A stretch of 64,000 bases of DNA from Neelides folsomi (taxonomy: Eukaryota > Arthropoda > Collembola > Neelipleona > Neelidae). The stretch is from contig JAQGBZ010000238.1 in assembly GCA_034687125.1 (NCBI GenBank), forward strand, positions 34,074-98,073, in the 5' to 3' direction. Made by a program: the position numbers and the translations under genes. The notes beneath the pieces were generated by a model. That model was not told the origin of the DNA. It made no database searches and was given only the letters and a program-made list of their open reading frames with translations. Below are positions 1-12,151 of the stretch, one piece after another (the first letter of the stretch is position 1; every line of letters begins with the position of its first letter).

Positions 1-1655
1 TGCTTATCTATGTAGAGTACATGTTTCCGAGTTCCAATGAACTTATGTATTTTAAGTGTTAGCTTAATGTGTATTACATCATATTTATAACAAATTAGCC
101 ATGTTAATAGGATTTGTGGGAATGAGGAAATAATCAATTAATTCAGTTATCAATCCAATTTGAAGAGATTGCTACCATTTGCCGAACTGCAAAATAAAAT
201 CACAATTCTTAATAATACTTTTAAAGTGTATTTTTTTCATTTTTCTAATAAATTAGTTAATGGACACTTTCTTAAAATAATTGCCTATAAATATATCCAT
301 ATTATGGAGTTCGTGACATTCGGGTAATTTCCCCGAATTAAGTACATGTCTCCTCAAACATTAAATAACATTTTCTATAAAAGCATAGTAAAATAAATTA
401 GATCTGTAAATTCTGTAATAGACAAGCGCTATATTATGTGCTATTAATTTCAATTATGGTATCTTATCCTATTGTGCCTTTAGATTTTTATTGATAAGCA
501 AAGAGAATATTATTATTTATTAATAAAAAACAATTTCCTATCGACTTATACTAATTTAAATGCATTGCCCATATTCGAGTCCTCATCCAAGTCTTCCATT
601 CCAAGCCAATAAAAGTATCAAAGTATTACACCGCATCGAGTAAGTATAAATAATAAATAATAGATTTTCCCAAAGCCGTAGAGTCATTGTTTTTGAGCAA
701 AAGTTAAAAATAGAATGTGATCTTATAAGCGTATACTTTCCGTCCTTCATTTGGAAGGAACGGACAAAGTTCATCTTATTGATTTGGGACGCCTGAAACG
801 GAGAAAGCAACAGATAAGTTTCCCATTTCCCCTTGAAAGCCTCTCAAGAACATCTAAGAAATATCTTATTCAGTTTATACAATATTATTAAAAAAAGTGA
901 CAGGTTTGATATATGCCAATATTTATATAATGTGTACAATAGGAGTTATACTAAGATAACAATTGTTTTTGTATTTAATATGATGCAAAGTAGTTTATGT
1001 ATGTATAAGAGTAGAGGATTTGTAAGCAATATATATATATATATATAAAGAGGATGGGTCCTCCATCACGATCTCCAAATCCTACTATACATTCAAGCAC
1101 TCCCACACCAAGAATGCTTAAACCTCTCAATTTAGATCGATTTTCCTTCCTCAAGTGAAATAGCACGAGTCTCCTGCCATTTAAGAGCAAATAAAGAGGA
1201 GAAAGTGGGAGTGGAACGGAATGAGCGTCTGGCCTATCTCCACCAGTGAAATAAGTAATAAACAAAGAGTTAAATTGCAATTCACCACCAAGGAATTTGA
1301 AAGATAAAATGAGAATGTGATTCAACATATTGAGCTCCCTCCCTTGCACCTGTAACTTCCATTCTGGAAATTAAATAGAATATAGAACGAATATTTATAT
1401 GCTCTATTCAATTCATTGGTCAATGGACTTTGTTAATGGTCTTCATTCCTCCACGTGCCCCTACCGAGGATTTTTCTTACAATCTAGTAATTCTAATATA
1501 CAAATATACAAATACTTTATTGTGCGTAGTAGGGGCAATGGGCACTTATTACTCAAATTCACTCATCCCTTGGAGGTTAAATTGGGCTATGGGGATCTCA
1601 TAAGGCTCCCATGCTTTGCTGCCAACGATTTGGAAAATGAGATTGACTTTGGGCA
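1..1655. other. AT-rich intergenic DNA upstream of the GPCR gene
   Basis: AT-rich non-coding sequence with a short (AT)n tract at 1029-1047. The open frames here are short, in conflicting frames, and match no family I recognise. From about 1400 on, GC content rises towards the GPCR first exon. Confidence 0.6.
1029..1047. repeat. (AT)n microsatellite
   Basis: Uninterrupted alternating AT run of about 19 bases. Confidence 0.9.
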
Positions 1656-1663
1656 TATAAAAG
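1656..1663 (+). promoter_or_regulatory. candidate TATA box for the GPCR gene
   Basis: TATAAAAG followed by GC fits the TATA consensus and lies about 620 bases before the first usable ATG of the GPCR. A start site would be expected near 1685-1690. A strong donor-like site (ATGTAAGTG at about 2036-2044) lies between, so a spliced 5' leader is possible. This is inference from motif and position; a chance TATA in AT-rich DNA is the main alternative. Confidence 0.3.
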
Positions 1664-2281
1664 GCAATAAAGTTTAAGAACCCTTTTGTGCCCGGGAATA
1701 AAGAGAGGAATTAAAGGGGTTCAATTGACCTCGGCACTCAGGCGGAAATTATGTTAGTGAGAGCCGAGGGAGTCGTGGGGGTGAACGGGGATTGGAATTC
1801 ATAATGCAAGGACCTCACACACCCGCAGACACACATACTTTCTCCTCATGATTGATTGACGGGATTTGGCAATATGAGGAGGAGGGCGTGAGGGGCGGCG
1901 GACGGAGATTTGGAGTTGTTGCCAGGGCGCATGAAGGGTCTTCTCTCTCTCCTGTTACTCCTCGCATCACCAGGAGCTTGAGGACCATCCTGAGGAGGTG
2001 GAGGGTCACATTAGCTAACATCGGAGCCCCATCAATGTAAGTGCCACCTCGGTTTCTCCTCTTTTCCTCTGACCCACATTAGGGGTGCACTCAGGGAAGT
2101 AACATACACATAGATTGGAACCTCGGAGTCGGGAGCCAGGGAGGAGGCGGTCGGCGCGGGGATCTTTCCCGGATGATGCAGCCAAGGGAGGCTGTGCGTG
2201 CGGAGACCAACAGTTGGTTGATCACTCGCTCCTCACCAGCTCCACGGATCGGAGTCCCGCCGTGTGCCCCTCTGTAATGCG

Positions 2282-5200
2282 ATGGGAGCGATGCCGACCC
2301 AAATGGGGCGGGAGGACTGGCCGCGGCTCCTCCGCCTCGTCCTCCTCTCCCTCTTCGGCTCTCTCGCCTCCATCGGAAACATTTTCACCGTCTCGGCCGT
2401 CATCATCGACGATCTCTTGAGAAAGAAAGGTAAGATACAATCTACAATACAATATTTAGTTACAAGGCTCATTTCAATTTTAAATTCCGAATTCCGCTTT
2501 GAGTTCGTTATGAATTCATCTTCCGTTTGTATCATCAGTCCTTGGTATTTGGGATCGTTTGAGGCTTTTGTTTATTTTCCAAATTGTGCATTCTTTTGAG
2601 CTGTATCACGCATGTGAATAACATTTTAGTGGAAATACGAGACTTTTTGATCTTATTGGAAAACGTGAGCTCAATTCTCTGTTCAACATCCAAAGGGAAT
2701 TATAAGATCAAGCGATATGTTCCATTCAAAGTACACAATATAAATAATATGGTTTAAAGCGGAAAGTAAAGTCAATATATCTTTCTCGAACATGAAACAA
2801 TGGAGTTAATTTAGTGAAGCTAAGAGCCTTTTATTGCTATTAGCTCAACCTAGCAAATTGGAATCATTTTGTTCATTACAGGTACGGAAATGACCTTGTT
2901 CTGCCCGTGTGTAATAGAATCTATTGTTAGTCTGAGTAGTTTCTAATGACTCACGGCTATATCTCAAAACTTAATTAGGGAGCTTTCAATTGTGACAAGA
3001 ATAATGAGGAGAAAGAAAGGCGATTCCATTGAAGAGAAAAAGATTACGTGGAAGTGAAGGGTTTGGGATGAGAATGAGAAAGAAAGTCATTTCACCTTTC
3101 AAATCTCATCTCTTCCTTCCCACCACTACTTTTATTTCACATAAACTTTTAGGCTTACAAAATCTCTGTATGATTCCCTTTCATAAAGTCATCTCAATTA
3201 GTCAAATTCATATTTCTTCTTCTCCAACTTCACCTCATAGCAGGGAGGAATTCATAATAAAATAAAGTTTCCTTTTATTATCCTTGAATATTTAGACAGG
3301 AGAGTATAATGCACTTGTGAAATAATTCTGAGGAAACTTGAGGAACAACTATGCGAACTTATCACTCAAAATGGATAAAAGTGGGGAATGAAGACGGAGG
3401 AATGCAAAGTTCTTTCCTTGGATAAGCCCCTTGTAATAACAGACAATTGTGCGATGGGTGGAAATGTTTGGGAAAAGTTGGGAAGTTCTTTTTCCACTGC
3501 GTACACGACTCTCTCATGATCATTCTGATGTCCCCTATGAAATCATATAGACCCCCACCAACATACCTTTGGATATACGAGGTTTGTCCAATAAATATAA
3601 AATATGTATAGGTAGTTAGTAGAAAAAGAGATCGATCCATTCTTTCCCAAGATTGACCTCCTTTTCCTCCCGAACAGAGGAAGAGCAGTAGCGGGAAATG
3701 GAAAGAGATAATATAAGATGAGTTTACTCTCAAACTTTCTCCCTAATTATTAATGGAGACCGATATGAAGGGAGCTATTGGGAGTTCACTTCCTCTTCTC
3801 ATGCTCTGATAATACTCATAATAGCCGTTGCATTTCCCTCGTTCTCTTTTATTCTCACCCAGTTTGAGGAGGGCAACTAAAAGACGTGCGACGGAGCCTT
3901 CACTTTTAATGTCACTTTCATGCCTCATCTTCCTTTCATTCATAAGGCCAAATTGAGAAACTTGACAGACTCTTAATATGGTTTGAAAACCCCTGCTACG
4001 CGTCAAGACAGGAGAAGATCCTTCATCGGAAATGTTAATTCCTCGGATTGCTCTCCGCCTCCTCCCAGTCTAAATAATTCTTCATATAACCGCTTTGAAA
4101 TACGATGAAACGTTCATTTAGAGAATGAACAGCAAACGTCGCACTTCCTAACTCCCAAGCGTAATCTTTCCACTGAATTAATAATGTGCCATAATGTTGG
4201 AATGATAATGAGATTTTTGCTCTCACGCGTACTTTCGACGAGTTTTAAAACTCCAAACTTTGAGAATAATCTGGGGGTTTAGTGGAAGAAAGGCGTTTAA
4301 AGCTGTCGCAATATCTCCGGCTTGATGTCAAATACTCACTTTTGGTAGTTTTAGTCCTCCAAAAGCACCGTTAAATGAGCGTTCATATCTATTATTTATT
4401 TTCATTTTTCAAGGCTTCAGGGAAAAAGTTAGATCATATAAATCATGATAGAAGTAATATCAAACTCGAATAAAAAAATTAAACATTGTTAAAAAAAAGT
4501 TTTTTATTTCAAAGCTCAAGTTGGCCCACTTTGTAAGCTTATTTATGAAATTGAAGTGTGGTACTTGTAGAGTTTATCTTTCCAAAAATTACTTGCTAGA
4601 TTCTAAAGGTATCGTATCATGAAATGAAAATTTGGAGTTGTAAATCTTCATGAGAACATTGAGGCTTAGCTTTGAAAAGTAAAACCCGGAGTAAAGTTGG
4701 TTAATACGTAGACCGAGGACTTTCTCTTTGTAACGCATCCTATCATTTCTCTCATAAATATCACACAAAATGGATTAGTTTGAAGAGCGAAAAGCAAGGC
4801 TTTGTTATAAGAGTTTTATTCAATTAAGGTTGAGCCTATTATAACTCTCCCAACTAGGGAATAATAAATGAATTAAAGTACATGCTGAAAAACGACTTAA
4901 TCCACTTTTACTAATTTAAGTAATATACTTATTAAGTAATTTAAGCAACATTATAAATTATTTTTAATGCAAAGAACATTGCTGGGTGATTGAAATGCTA
5001 TTAAAATTAAATTGTAACATCAAGTTAATAAACATACAAATTATATTTGCACAGCATTCACTAAAGACTAAATGAGATGTTAATTAATTAGGCGTCTTTA
5101 AATTAACAGGGAACGCGTTTCTTGTCTCTTTGGCTCTGGCGGATTTACTCGTGACGGCATTCGTCCTCCCTGCTTCCTCCGTCGCCATCCTCGCCGAACG

Positions 5201-7894
5201 GGAAGATTCAGCTGACGTATGCAAGTTCCAATACGGAGTTGGGAGCCTGTCGGCTGTCACGGCCGCTGTCTTCTCCGCTGCCGTCGGATTAGAGAATTTA
5301 TTGAGGGCAAGGGTGTTGTCGGGCCATCAACCTCTCCTCTGTTCCCCCACCCACGTTGCCATCCTCAACGTATGGCTGTGGATCCTCTCGGCCGCCCTTG
5401 CCCTCGTCCACGCTCTCTGCTGGCCCTCCCTCTCCACGGCCCTCTGCGGACAAGGAAATTCGGACGAAGGGGCCGCCGTCCTGGGAGCCATTGCCATCCT
5501 TTTGCTAACACTTGCTGGGGCTGGACAAGCGGTGGCATTTGGGCTTCTCCGTCGCATCCCGCCACCCCGCTCCTTTCTTACGTCGAGACAGTTGGCATTG
5601 TGTGGGTCAAATTCTGCCGTTTGGGCCGTCCGGTTTGGGATTTGGGCCATTTGGGCCATTGGAGCCGCTCTCAGGGGCCAAGACTTCCACAAAGGCCTCG
5701 AATGGGTCGGACTTTTACCTGCGTGTCTCTCTTCCGTTGTTCAGGTAAATGAGTCTCCTTACTCAATTCACGTGTCATACCATTGAACGCGTAGGAAGTA
5801 GCATGTCTTTTCTTCCCCTGTTATTATGTATTCGTTTATGAGACATATTAGGAAGCAAATGATTTAAATACTGTAATACTACAATTATTATTACCAATGG
5901 TCATTAAATAGGGAACTTTAAATGGTTAATTATAGAGAATTAGGATCTTAAATATGACTTCCTATTAAATTTTTATAGGGCGTAATTAAAATTTCCCAAC
6001 GATGTTTGGGGAATTTTATTGTTGAAATTTATTACGAGATAAAACTGGCATTTGTGAATCCAAAGGATATCGACTCTAGGGAATAAACTAGCCAAGTAAA
6101 TGTATCCTTCTTCTATCGGTATGTATTATGTATTTATTATTGTACAGTATAGTAGTTGAAGTTGTCGATAAAAGGCTTTTGAATTAATATTTTCTCAGTA
6201 GGATTATCGTAGGGATATTTCTGGGTATATCAAAGTAGTTCTTTAATCCAACTTTCTATTTGCGAATCCAAATCTCTAAAAGCTGAGCTAGAAAATTTAT
6301 CGTTTCCCATCCATTTATACAAGAGATATTTCAGCCTCCTGATTGCCGACCTGAGAAATCTCCCCTTTTATTCCTGGATTTTAGTTATGTGGATAGTTTG
6401 TGAAGGCTCCCCTTCTCGTTCTATAAAAGATTGAACATCGCTGATTGTCAAATGCGAAAGATATTTTATCCGAATTGGCTGGTGAAAGAGTGCGGGTATT
6501 TGTCTTTTCACCCCGTTGCTTTCCCCATTTTCGCTCTTTTTCTCAGTGATGGAAGTTGAAGTTTGAGAGAGCAAATATTGACGAATGCAAACAGGAGAAG
6601 GTTTAATGCGGAACGCAGTCAGCTCATCCTCTCACCATTCTCCCATTCTCAAATGACCTTCGGGTACAAAATCAATTTTTCATTTGGAAATCCCCAGTAA
6701 TTGAATTCCAAACTTTGAAAAATCTCCCAAACTGCCAAATTTGACTTGAGGCCTTCGAGGCTAATTTATGCAATTTTTACAGTGTATCTCGTGTTTGGGA
6801 GCATTCGGATCCATGAAATGAATTTTAATGAACCCTAGAGGAACTGAAACTCTATCCATCATATTTATTTTAAAATTAAGTTCACATTATCGGATATTTT
6901 ATACATTATCAAGTTAAACAAGCCTGAAGGAAAATGTTAAAAGATAAAAAATAAACCTTGTTCCCTTTTTTCTCAATGCAATATTTGGAATTGGGTTCAT
7001 TTTATAGTCATGAACTCACGAAATTTGAGTTTTATTCAACTACAATCTTTTCTAATATTCACAAAATTCAAATATTGCCAATTCTTGTAAAAAAATGGAG
7101 GAAAGGATATTACTAAATACTTCATTACTTTAAAATGGCTGATCAAAAACAGCATGTTATAGGAGTTAACTTTTATAATTTAACCTGAAAGGCTTGATAG
7201 TAAGTTGGAAGGGTTAAAAAACAATCAAATCAAATGCAAAGAAATAGATAATCTTTTGCTCCTCGCAAATATTTGGCAGGTTCCAAACCACCCATGCACA
7301 ATTTGACTTGAAGACGAGGAATTTAATTTCCATACTGGCTTTGTAAGGATTTATTAAAAAGGGCTTAGGAAAAGTTAGAGCCGGGAGTCTAAGCCGCGAG
7401 AGGAGATAAGGGAAAGAGTAATTGGAGTGAGATTAAGAAGAGAGACATATGTCGAGATGAGGGGAACCTCAATGGACCGGGCCACAGAAGACGTAATTCA
7501 AGGAAGGGAAAAGCCAGGGAGATTATCCTCTGTTTGCAGTCGTGCCGAGGAGGCGGCTCTCATTGTTTGGTTAAAACCCGGGAGTTGAAAATAGGAGGAA
7601 TATTCGGAGTTGTGTGTGAGGATGGGTCCCGAGGGTTCGTTTGGAGTTGAGCGGAATGATTGTATGACGCAGGCGGTGGGGAATCGGGACCTTCGGAGAG
7701 TCTACGGCGAACTCTTCCACTACTGTTGTTGCAAGACCTCCGTGGCTGTGGGTCGGAGGACGCGGGACCCGCTCCGTTCATCTGACGTCCGAGTTCACAT
7801 CCTTCCGGGTTACAACATCTACTCCGCGGCTCACGGCGAAGTCCCGCGCCCCTCAAACACGTACCTCAACAAGAGGGACGTTTATGAACTTTAA
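2282..7894 (+). CDS. orphan rhodopsin-class (class A) GPCR, 3 exons, degenerate activation motifs
   Basis: Exons 2282-2429, 5110-5744 and 7673-7894 join (phases 1 and 0; donors GTAAGA and GTAAAT, acceptors AACAG and CGCAG) into 334 residues. Exon 1 carries TM1 with GN at 32-33. Exon 2 carries TM2 (SLALADLL, D61), TM3 after C87, TM4 (WLWIL, about 134-152), C162 in the second extracellular loop (likely disulphide with C87), TM5 (about 171-196), TM6 (about 219-236) and most of TM7. Exon 3 opens with AVGNRDLRRVY, a helix-8 signature, then a CCC cluster at 279-281 (possible palmitoylation). The DRY arginine is missing (E111-N-L), as are CWxP in TM6 and NPxxY in TM7 (SSVVQ). The frame is open back to 2222; ATG 2282 is the first in frame, with further in-frame ATGs at 2291 and 2303, so the N-terminus could be shorter or have upstream exons. 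The TM1-TM2 region resembles melatonin-receptor-like class A receptors in general pattern. The ligand is unknown. Confidence 0.8.
2430..5109 (+). other. GPCR intron 1
   Basis: A 2.68-kb AT-rich intron bounded by GTAAGA and TTAACAG, splitting the glycine codon of KKG-NAF (phase 1). Short open frames inside it on both strands show no recognisable domain. I see no mobile element or RNA gene in it. Confidence 0.8.
5745..7672 (+). other. GPCR intron 2
   Basis: A 1.93-kb intron bounded by GTAAAT and TGACGCAG, in phase 0 between Q261 and A262. It cuts TM7 directly before the helix-8 segment. It is AT-rich in the middle and becomes less so from about 7380. No gene seen inside. Confidence 0.75.
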
Positions 7895-10800
7895 GTCGTC
7901 TGTCAACGCCATTCCTCCTCCTCGACCTCTCTGCTATATGTTGACTTAACCTTCGAAATTTTTATACAAGAAACAAACGACTATCCAAATACAATCTATC
8001 TACACAATCTACAGTATCTAAATATGTACAAGTAGTGGGAAATGAATAATTCATCATCTATTTACTCTATTCGAATTAGTCAGATAGCAAAAACTGAAAT
8101 ACAGATATTTTTCACTTTAAGCCTGGAAAATCAAAATTATGAAATTAACTTTATATTTATCAAATTGAATGCCAAATCAAAGAACGATGCTATTTAAGCT
8201 AATAGAGGTAAATTAATACCTGAACGAAAGTACTTTCAAAATGGTATCCCTAAACAAAATGAGTAAAATATTTATTAACCACAATCATGAATCATTAAAT
8301 CGTTATTTGGTAAAAACACAATAATGGTATATTAATTACAGATACATACTATACACACATAAGAAACGTGCTTATTGCAAGATTAATGCGAAAACTATAT
8401 ACAGAGTATGAAAAGTTAATCAGAATGAAAACAAAGATAAATCAATTAACAAATTACTAAAAATTTAACAATCTTACTTAACATCTAATTATGGGTACTT
8501 TTAATGGATCAAAAAATATTCATTGATGCAGGTCAAATATTTCAAAATAAATAAATAAACATTAATTTCATTAACGGGGAACTTAATGGCAATCAAGCGT
8601 CTTCAAAATAATTTTTTTAAATGTTAAAGGTTAAGCTCAAACAAATTCAGAACTTGAAAATATTAACTTGGTTTAAAGGATTATACCCTAAAATGAATGG
8701 AGATCTAAGAGCTTCTACAGGCTTATCTTTTTAAGGCTCATCCTTATATTATTATTTTTATAATATATACATAGTTTAATATTGAAGCTAGTAAAACATT
8801 TCGTATAAAGTTATTTCAAAAAATTAACACTTAATGTTAGCAAGTTGGGTTTCGCATTTAGTATACGCTGATTACTGATTACTTTTAAATGAGAACTTTC
8901 ACACTACAAATTATTAAATCCCAAATGTACACATTTCTTTCTTTATATACAGAAAAATGTGTTTAAACAATAAATGAAAGTTAAAAGTTATGCTAATAAA
9001 ATAAGCAATCTATAAGATATAATAAATAATAAATAGGAGAATCTAATAATGAATTTTTCTAAAAATATTTTACTCTAAATACATAAAATTTAATTCCACC
9101 AGAAATTGCAAATATTGCTATTATATTCCCTCAATGAAAACTGTATAAATGTAGTTATACAGGTATAATAAATAAGTAATAAAGTTACAAACTAACAATA
9201 ATAACTTTATTTAGATATTAATAAGATTATTAATAATATTTAAGATTAAAAGCATTAAGATGAAGTCATGTGTCGAAGAGCTATGAATGTGTTCGTGTAT
9301 TTAAGACTTTTTACTTGTTGCGCCTATGAAACTAAAGTATTAAAATTACAATCATTGTTGAACTGTTGAACTGTTTATATGAGTAGAATTAAATCATTAA
9401 TGTAAATGTTCTATATTTCCTGTTTGATGAACTTGATGAATGTGAAACTGCAACTTGTATCGTCCGTGGGTTGTCGAGGAGGAATGATGATGATGATTGA
9501 GAGTTTAATTTCTTCTATATATCTAAAATAGCTGCTTCGACAATCAATGTGTGTTGGGAATGATGAGTTGCCAAAGGGGAGGTCCCTGACAATACTCAAA
9601 TGTGATTCCCACTCCGGAAGGAGAGCTTTCTATGTTGTGATACGTGTACGTCTACGCTTCTGCCCTCACATTGTCTCAGAGTCTTATAAATATATCTACG
9701 CCTTAATGTCAGTATTAAAATATTTTGTTAAGTCGAGCTCTTTTCTTTGGCCATTAATACATTGGGAGAACAAGTGGGATGTTTGACGTGTATAACACTT
9801 TTAAGCATATTTGACATTTTAATTTTCCATCCAAATTGCATAAATTTATGGCATATGCTGGAGCATGTTATGCATCACTTTGTTACAATAATTGGGTTAA
9901 AATCTTTTTCCTCTATGGTATGATCATTATCTCGTTATAAAATGGCTGAGAGTCAACTAATGCTATTAAGGTCCTTTTGCTTTTATCAAAACTTTCTGCT
10001 TTGCGTCGTCGTTGAATTTGCTGTGAACCACCAAACCATAGAATCTCATAAATAGGTTAACTCTCAATTCCTTGCTAAAGACTTTGAACGTCAAATGCAA
10101 TAGGCAATAAAGTTAACGGGGCAAAAGGGTTTGTTAGAAAAATAAATGCAAATATGTACTTAAGGTACATTACATTTATTAATTTTGTGGTATACTATGA
10201 AGAATAGGAGTATAAATAATGTAAGTATTATATAACTTGAGTACGCAGATAGAGTGTATTTGTTGAGAATTTATATAAGTACCTACGTACACTGATTATG
10301 ATACGATGTCATGATAAATGCACGCATCATATAATTACACTGTAGATATACATAAGTACAATAAATTAGGCTGATGATTCGACTTCTTGAGTGTGTAATT
10401 TATAGAATTACATTCTCAAAAGTAGATGAGATAAATGAATTTTATATTTAATCATCGAAAAGAATTTATTACGATAAAGGTACTTAAAAACAAGCGAGTA
10501 AAATTACTTGATACTATGTTCTTATATAATGATATTAAATTGTATGTTAAGTATGTATATTACATAAGGTAAGTAGTTTGATAGATAATGTATGAAACAC
10601 TCATAAGTTTAAATAATAATATCTAAAAGAGTGTAGTAAAAATTATACTAACATTAAGGCATATTATAAATAAAAGTATAATGTGTGTGATGGTATGTTA
10701 AATTTAACATAATCATAATCTATTATGTCTATTACTGTATATTATCATTTTATATAAAACACAAGAATGAATGTACACTTACCATTAATATTAATATATA

Positions 10801-10978
10801 TATATATAAAGTTAGGCATTTTTACAGGAACAATTTAATTATGTAAACTTGATCATTCAACCTTTTAAATTCTAATTAAGAAAAATTATTTTACTCCTAA
10901 TTCATGGTAAATATTTAATATTAGATATTATATGCAATCTAAATAACAGGTATTATACCATTTGAATATTTGAATATC
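7895..10978. other. AT-rich intergenic region after the GPCR gene
   Basis: Very AT-rich non-coding DNA. It holds the GPCR 3' UTR: an AATAAA run at 8546-8551 is one possible polyadenylation signal, though AATAAA is frequent by chance here. A short AT microsatellite lies at 10794-10809. No coding exon supported. Confidence 0.6.
10794..10809. repeat. (AT)n microsatellite
   Basis: Alternating AT run of about 16 bases. Confidence 0.85.
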
Positions 10979-11453
10979 TACTACAGGGAGGGTCATAAGT
11001 AACGCATAATTTTACGTATTCACGGTTACCTAATCGTGGGTTACCTATGGCCCTCCCTGTATATCCAATTCACATTCAATCTTTACGTGAGTTTGAACAA
11101 ACCGCTTAATTATTCCCAGCGAAACGATTTTAGATAAACATTACCTTTAGTTGTATTAATGCAAAGATAAATTCATATAATATAAAAGCCTTTATAAGAA
11201 AATGATTTGAATTTAAATTTTTTAAAGAATTTCGATCTGTGACCATTTCACTAATATTCGGTTAATTTAACTTTGTTTAGGAGTGATATGTTTTATATTG
11301 ATTAAAAGATTTTAATTGTAAAAATTAGAAATAAATTCATTTCATATGCTATACTACAATTAAAAGTAACGCTTAACTAAAATTGTTTCGCTGGAAATAA
11401 TTAAGCGGTTCGCTCAAACTCACGTAAAGATTGAATGTGAATTGGATATAGTA
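10979..11453. repeat. long inverted-repeat element, arms about 74 bp, left arm interrupted
   Basis: The left arm (11060 to about 11133) and right arm (about 11377-11450) are reverse complements over about 74 bp with 4 mismatches. If the 76-bp MITE and one TA are removed, the match extends outward by TAC (10979-10981 on the left, 11451-11453 on the right). The spacer of about 245 bp is AT-rich and has no open frame of note. This looks like a non-autonomous DNA transposon (MITE); family unknown. Confidence 0.75.
10984..11059. mobile_element. 76-bp foldback MITE, Tc1/mariner type
   Basis: The ends are inverted repeats of about 22 bp with 3 mismatches, starting CAGGGAGGG and ending CCCTCCCTG. 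They are flanked directly by TA on both sides (10982-10983 and 11060-11061). TA duplication plus short inverted ends is the hallmark of Tc1/mariner-mobilised elements. There is no coding capacity, so it must have been moved in trans. It sits inside the outer end of the left arm of the neighbouring 391-bp inverted repeat. Confidence 0.7.
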
Positions 11454-11480
11454 TGTGACATATTGGGACCTGTTGGGAAA

Positions 11481-11960
11481 AACGGGGTCCTAATATTTAT
11501 TAATTTAAGTTTCTAGAGAATTATGAATTTTAATTTATTTGAACTTCAATTAAAATTATAGTTACATAGAGGAATTCATCAAATTTTTTGTAAAGTCGAA
11601 TTGAACTTTTTTGAAACGCTGGTTAATTTCCAACGGAATGTTCTACCCAATCCGATTTGTTGAGATGTCGTTTTGAGAAAATTTTATTCGGAAGATATTT
11701 AATTCATTTAACTTGAAAGAGTAAATTGAAAAAAGAGTAAATTGGAAATGATAAAATGCTTAAAGATCTCTTCGAAATTATACTCAAAACATAATGGTTG
11801 ATAAACAAAGATGTCATGTTTTAACGTTATATTAGTCAATGTAGTTGAATGCCCTAATTTGTTGAAATACGTGATGCATCGTTCATTTTTACTGAAGATC
11901 ATATAATTTAAAATTTCGAAATCTCTAGAAACTTAAATTAAGAAATATTAGGGCCCCGTT
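11481..11960. repeat. second inverted-repeat element, about 480 bp
   Basis: 11481-11519 and 11922-11960 are reverse complements over 39 bp with 2 mismatches (ends AACGGGG and its complement). Weaker complementarity continues inward for several tens of bases, suggesting longer, decayed foldback arms. The interior has one short minus-strand open frame (11708-11902, 64 codons) with no recognisable domain. Probably another non-autonomous element, next to but separate from the preceding one. Confidence 0.6.
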
Positions 11961-12151
11961 CTAATTTCTCTAATATGTGTAAATATTATTTCAGAATACT
12001 TAAAATTCTTAATTTTTGTCACTACATGATTTTAAATATAAGACTTAATAAGAGTTATTTCAAATAAAATATTTCATATATAATATTTACTTATTAGTTA
12101 TTATTACCTACTTTGCTAGTAGAGTATAGGCACAATAAAGAAGAAATCGAA

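Noticed and set aside
975-1349. 124-codon minus-strand frame upstream of the GPCR
   Set aside because: Runs into the AT microsatellite and has no recognisable domain.
5219-5752. 177-codon plus-strand frame, and the minus-strand frames at 5327-5692 and 5365-5565
   Set aside because: They are out-of-frame shadows of GPCR exon 2, open only because that exon is GC-rich. The true frame gives clear transmembrane segments and splice junctions.
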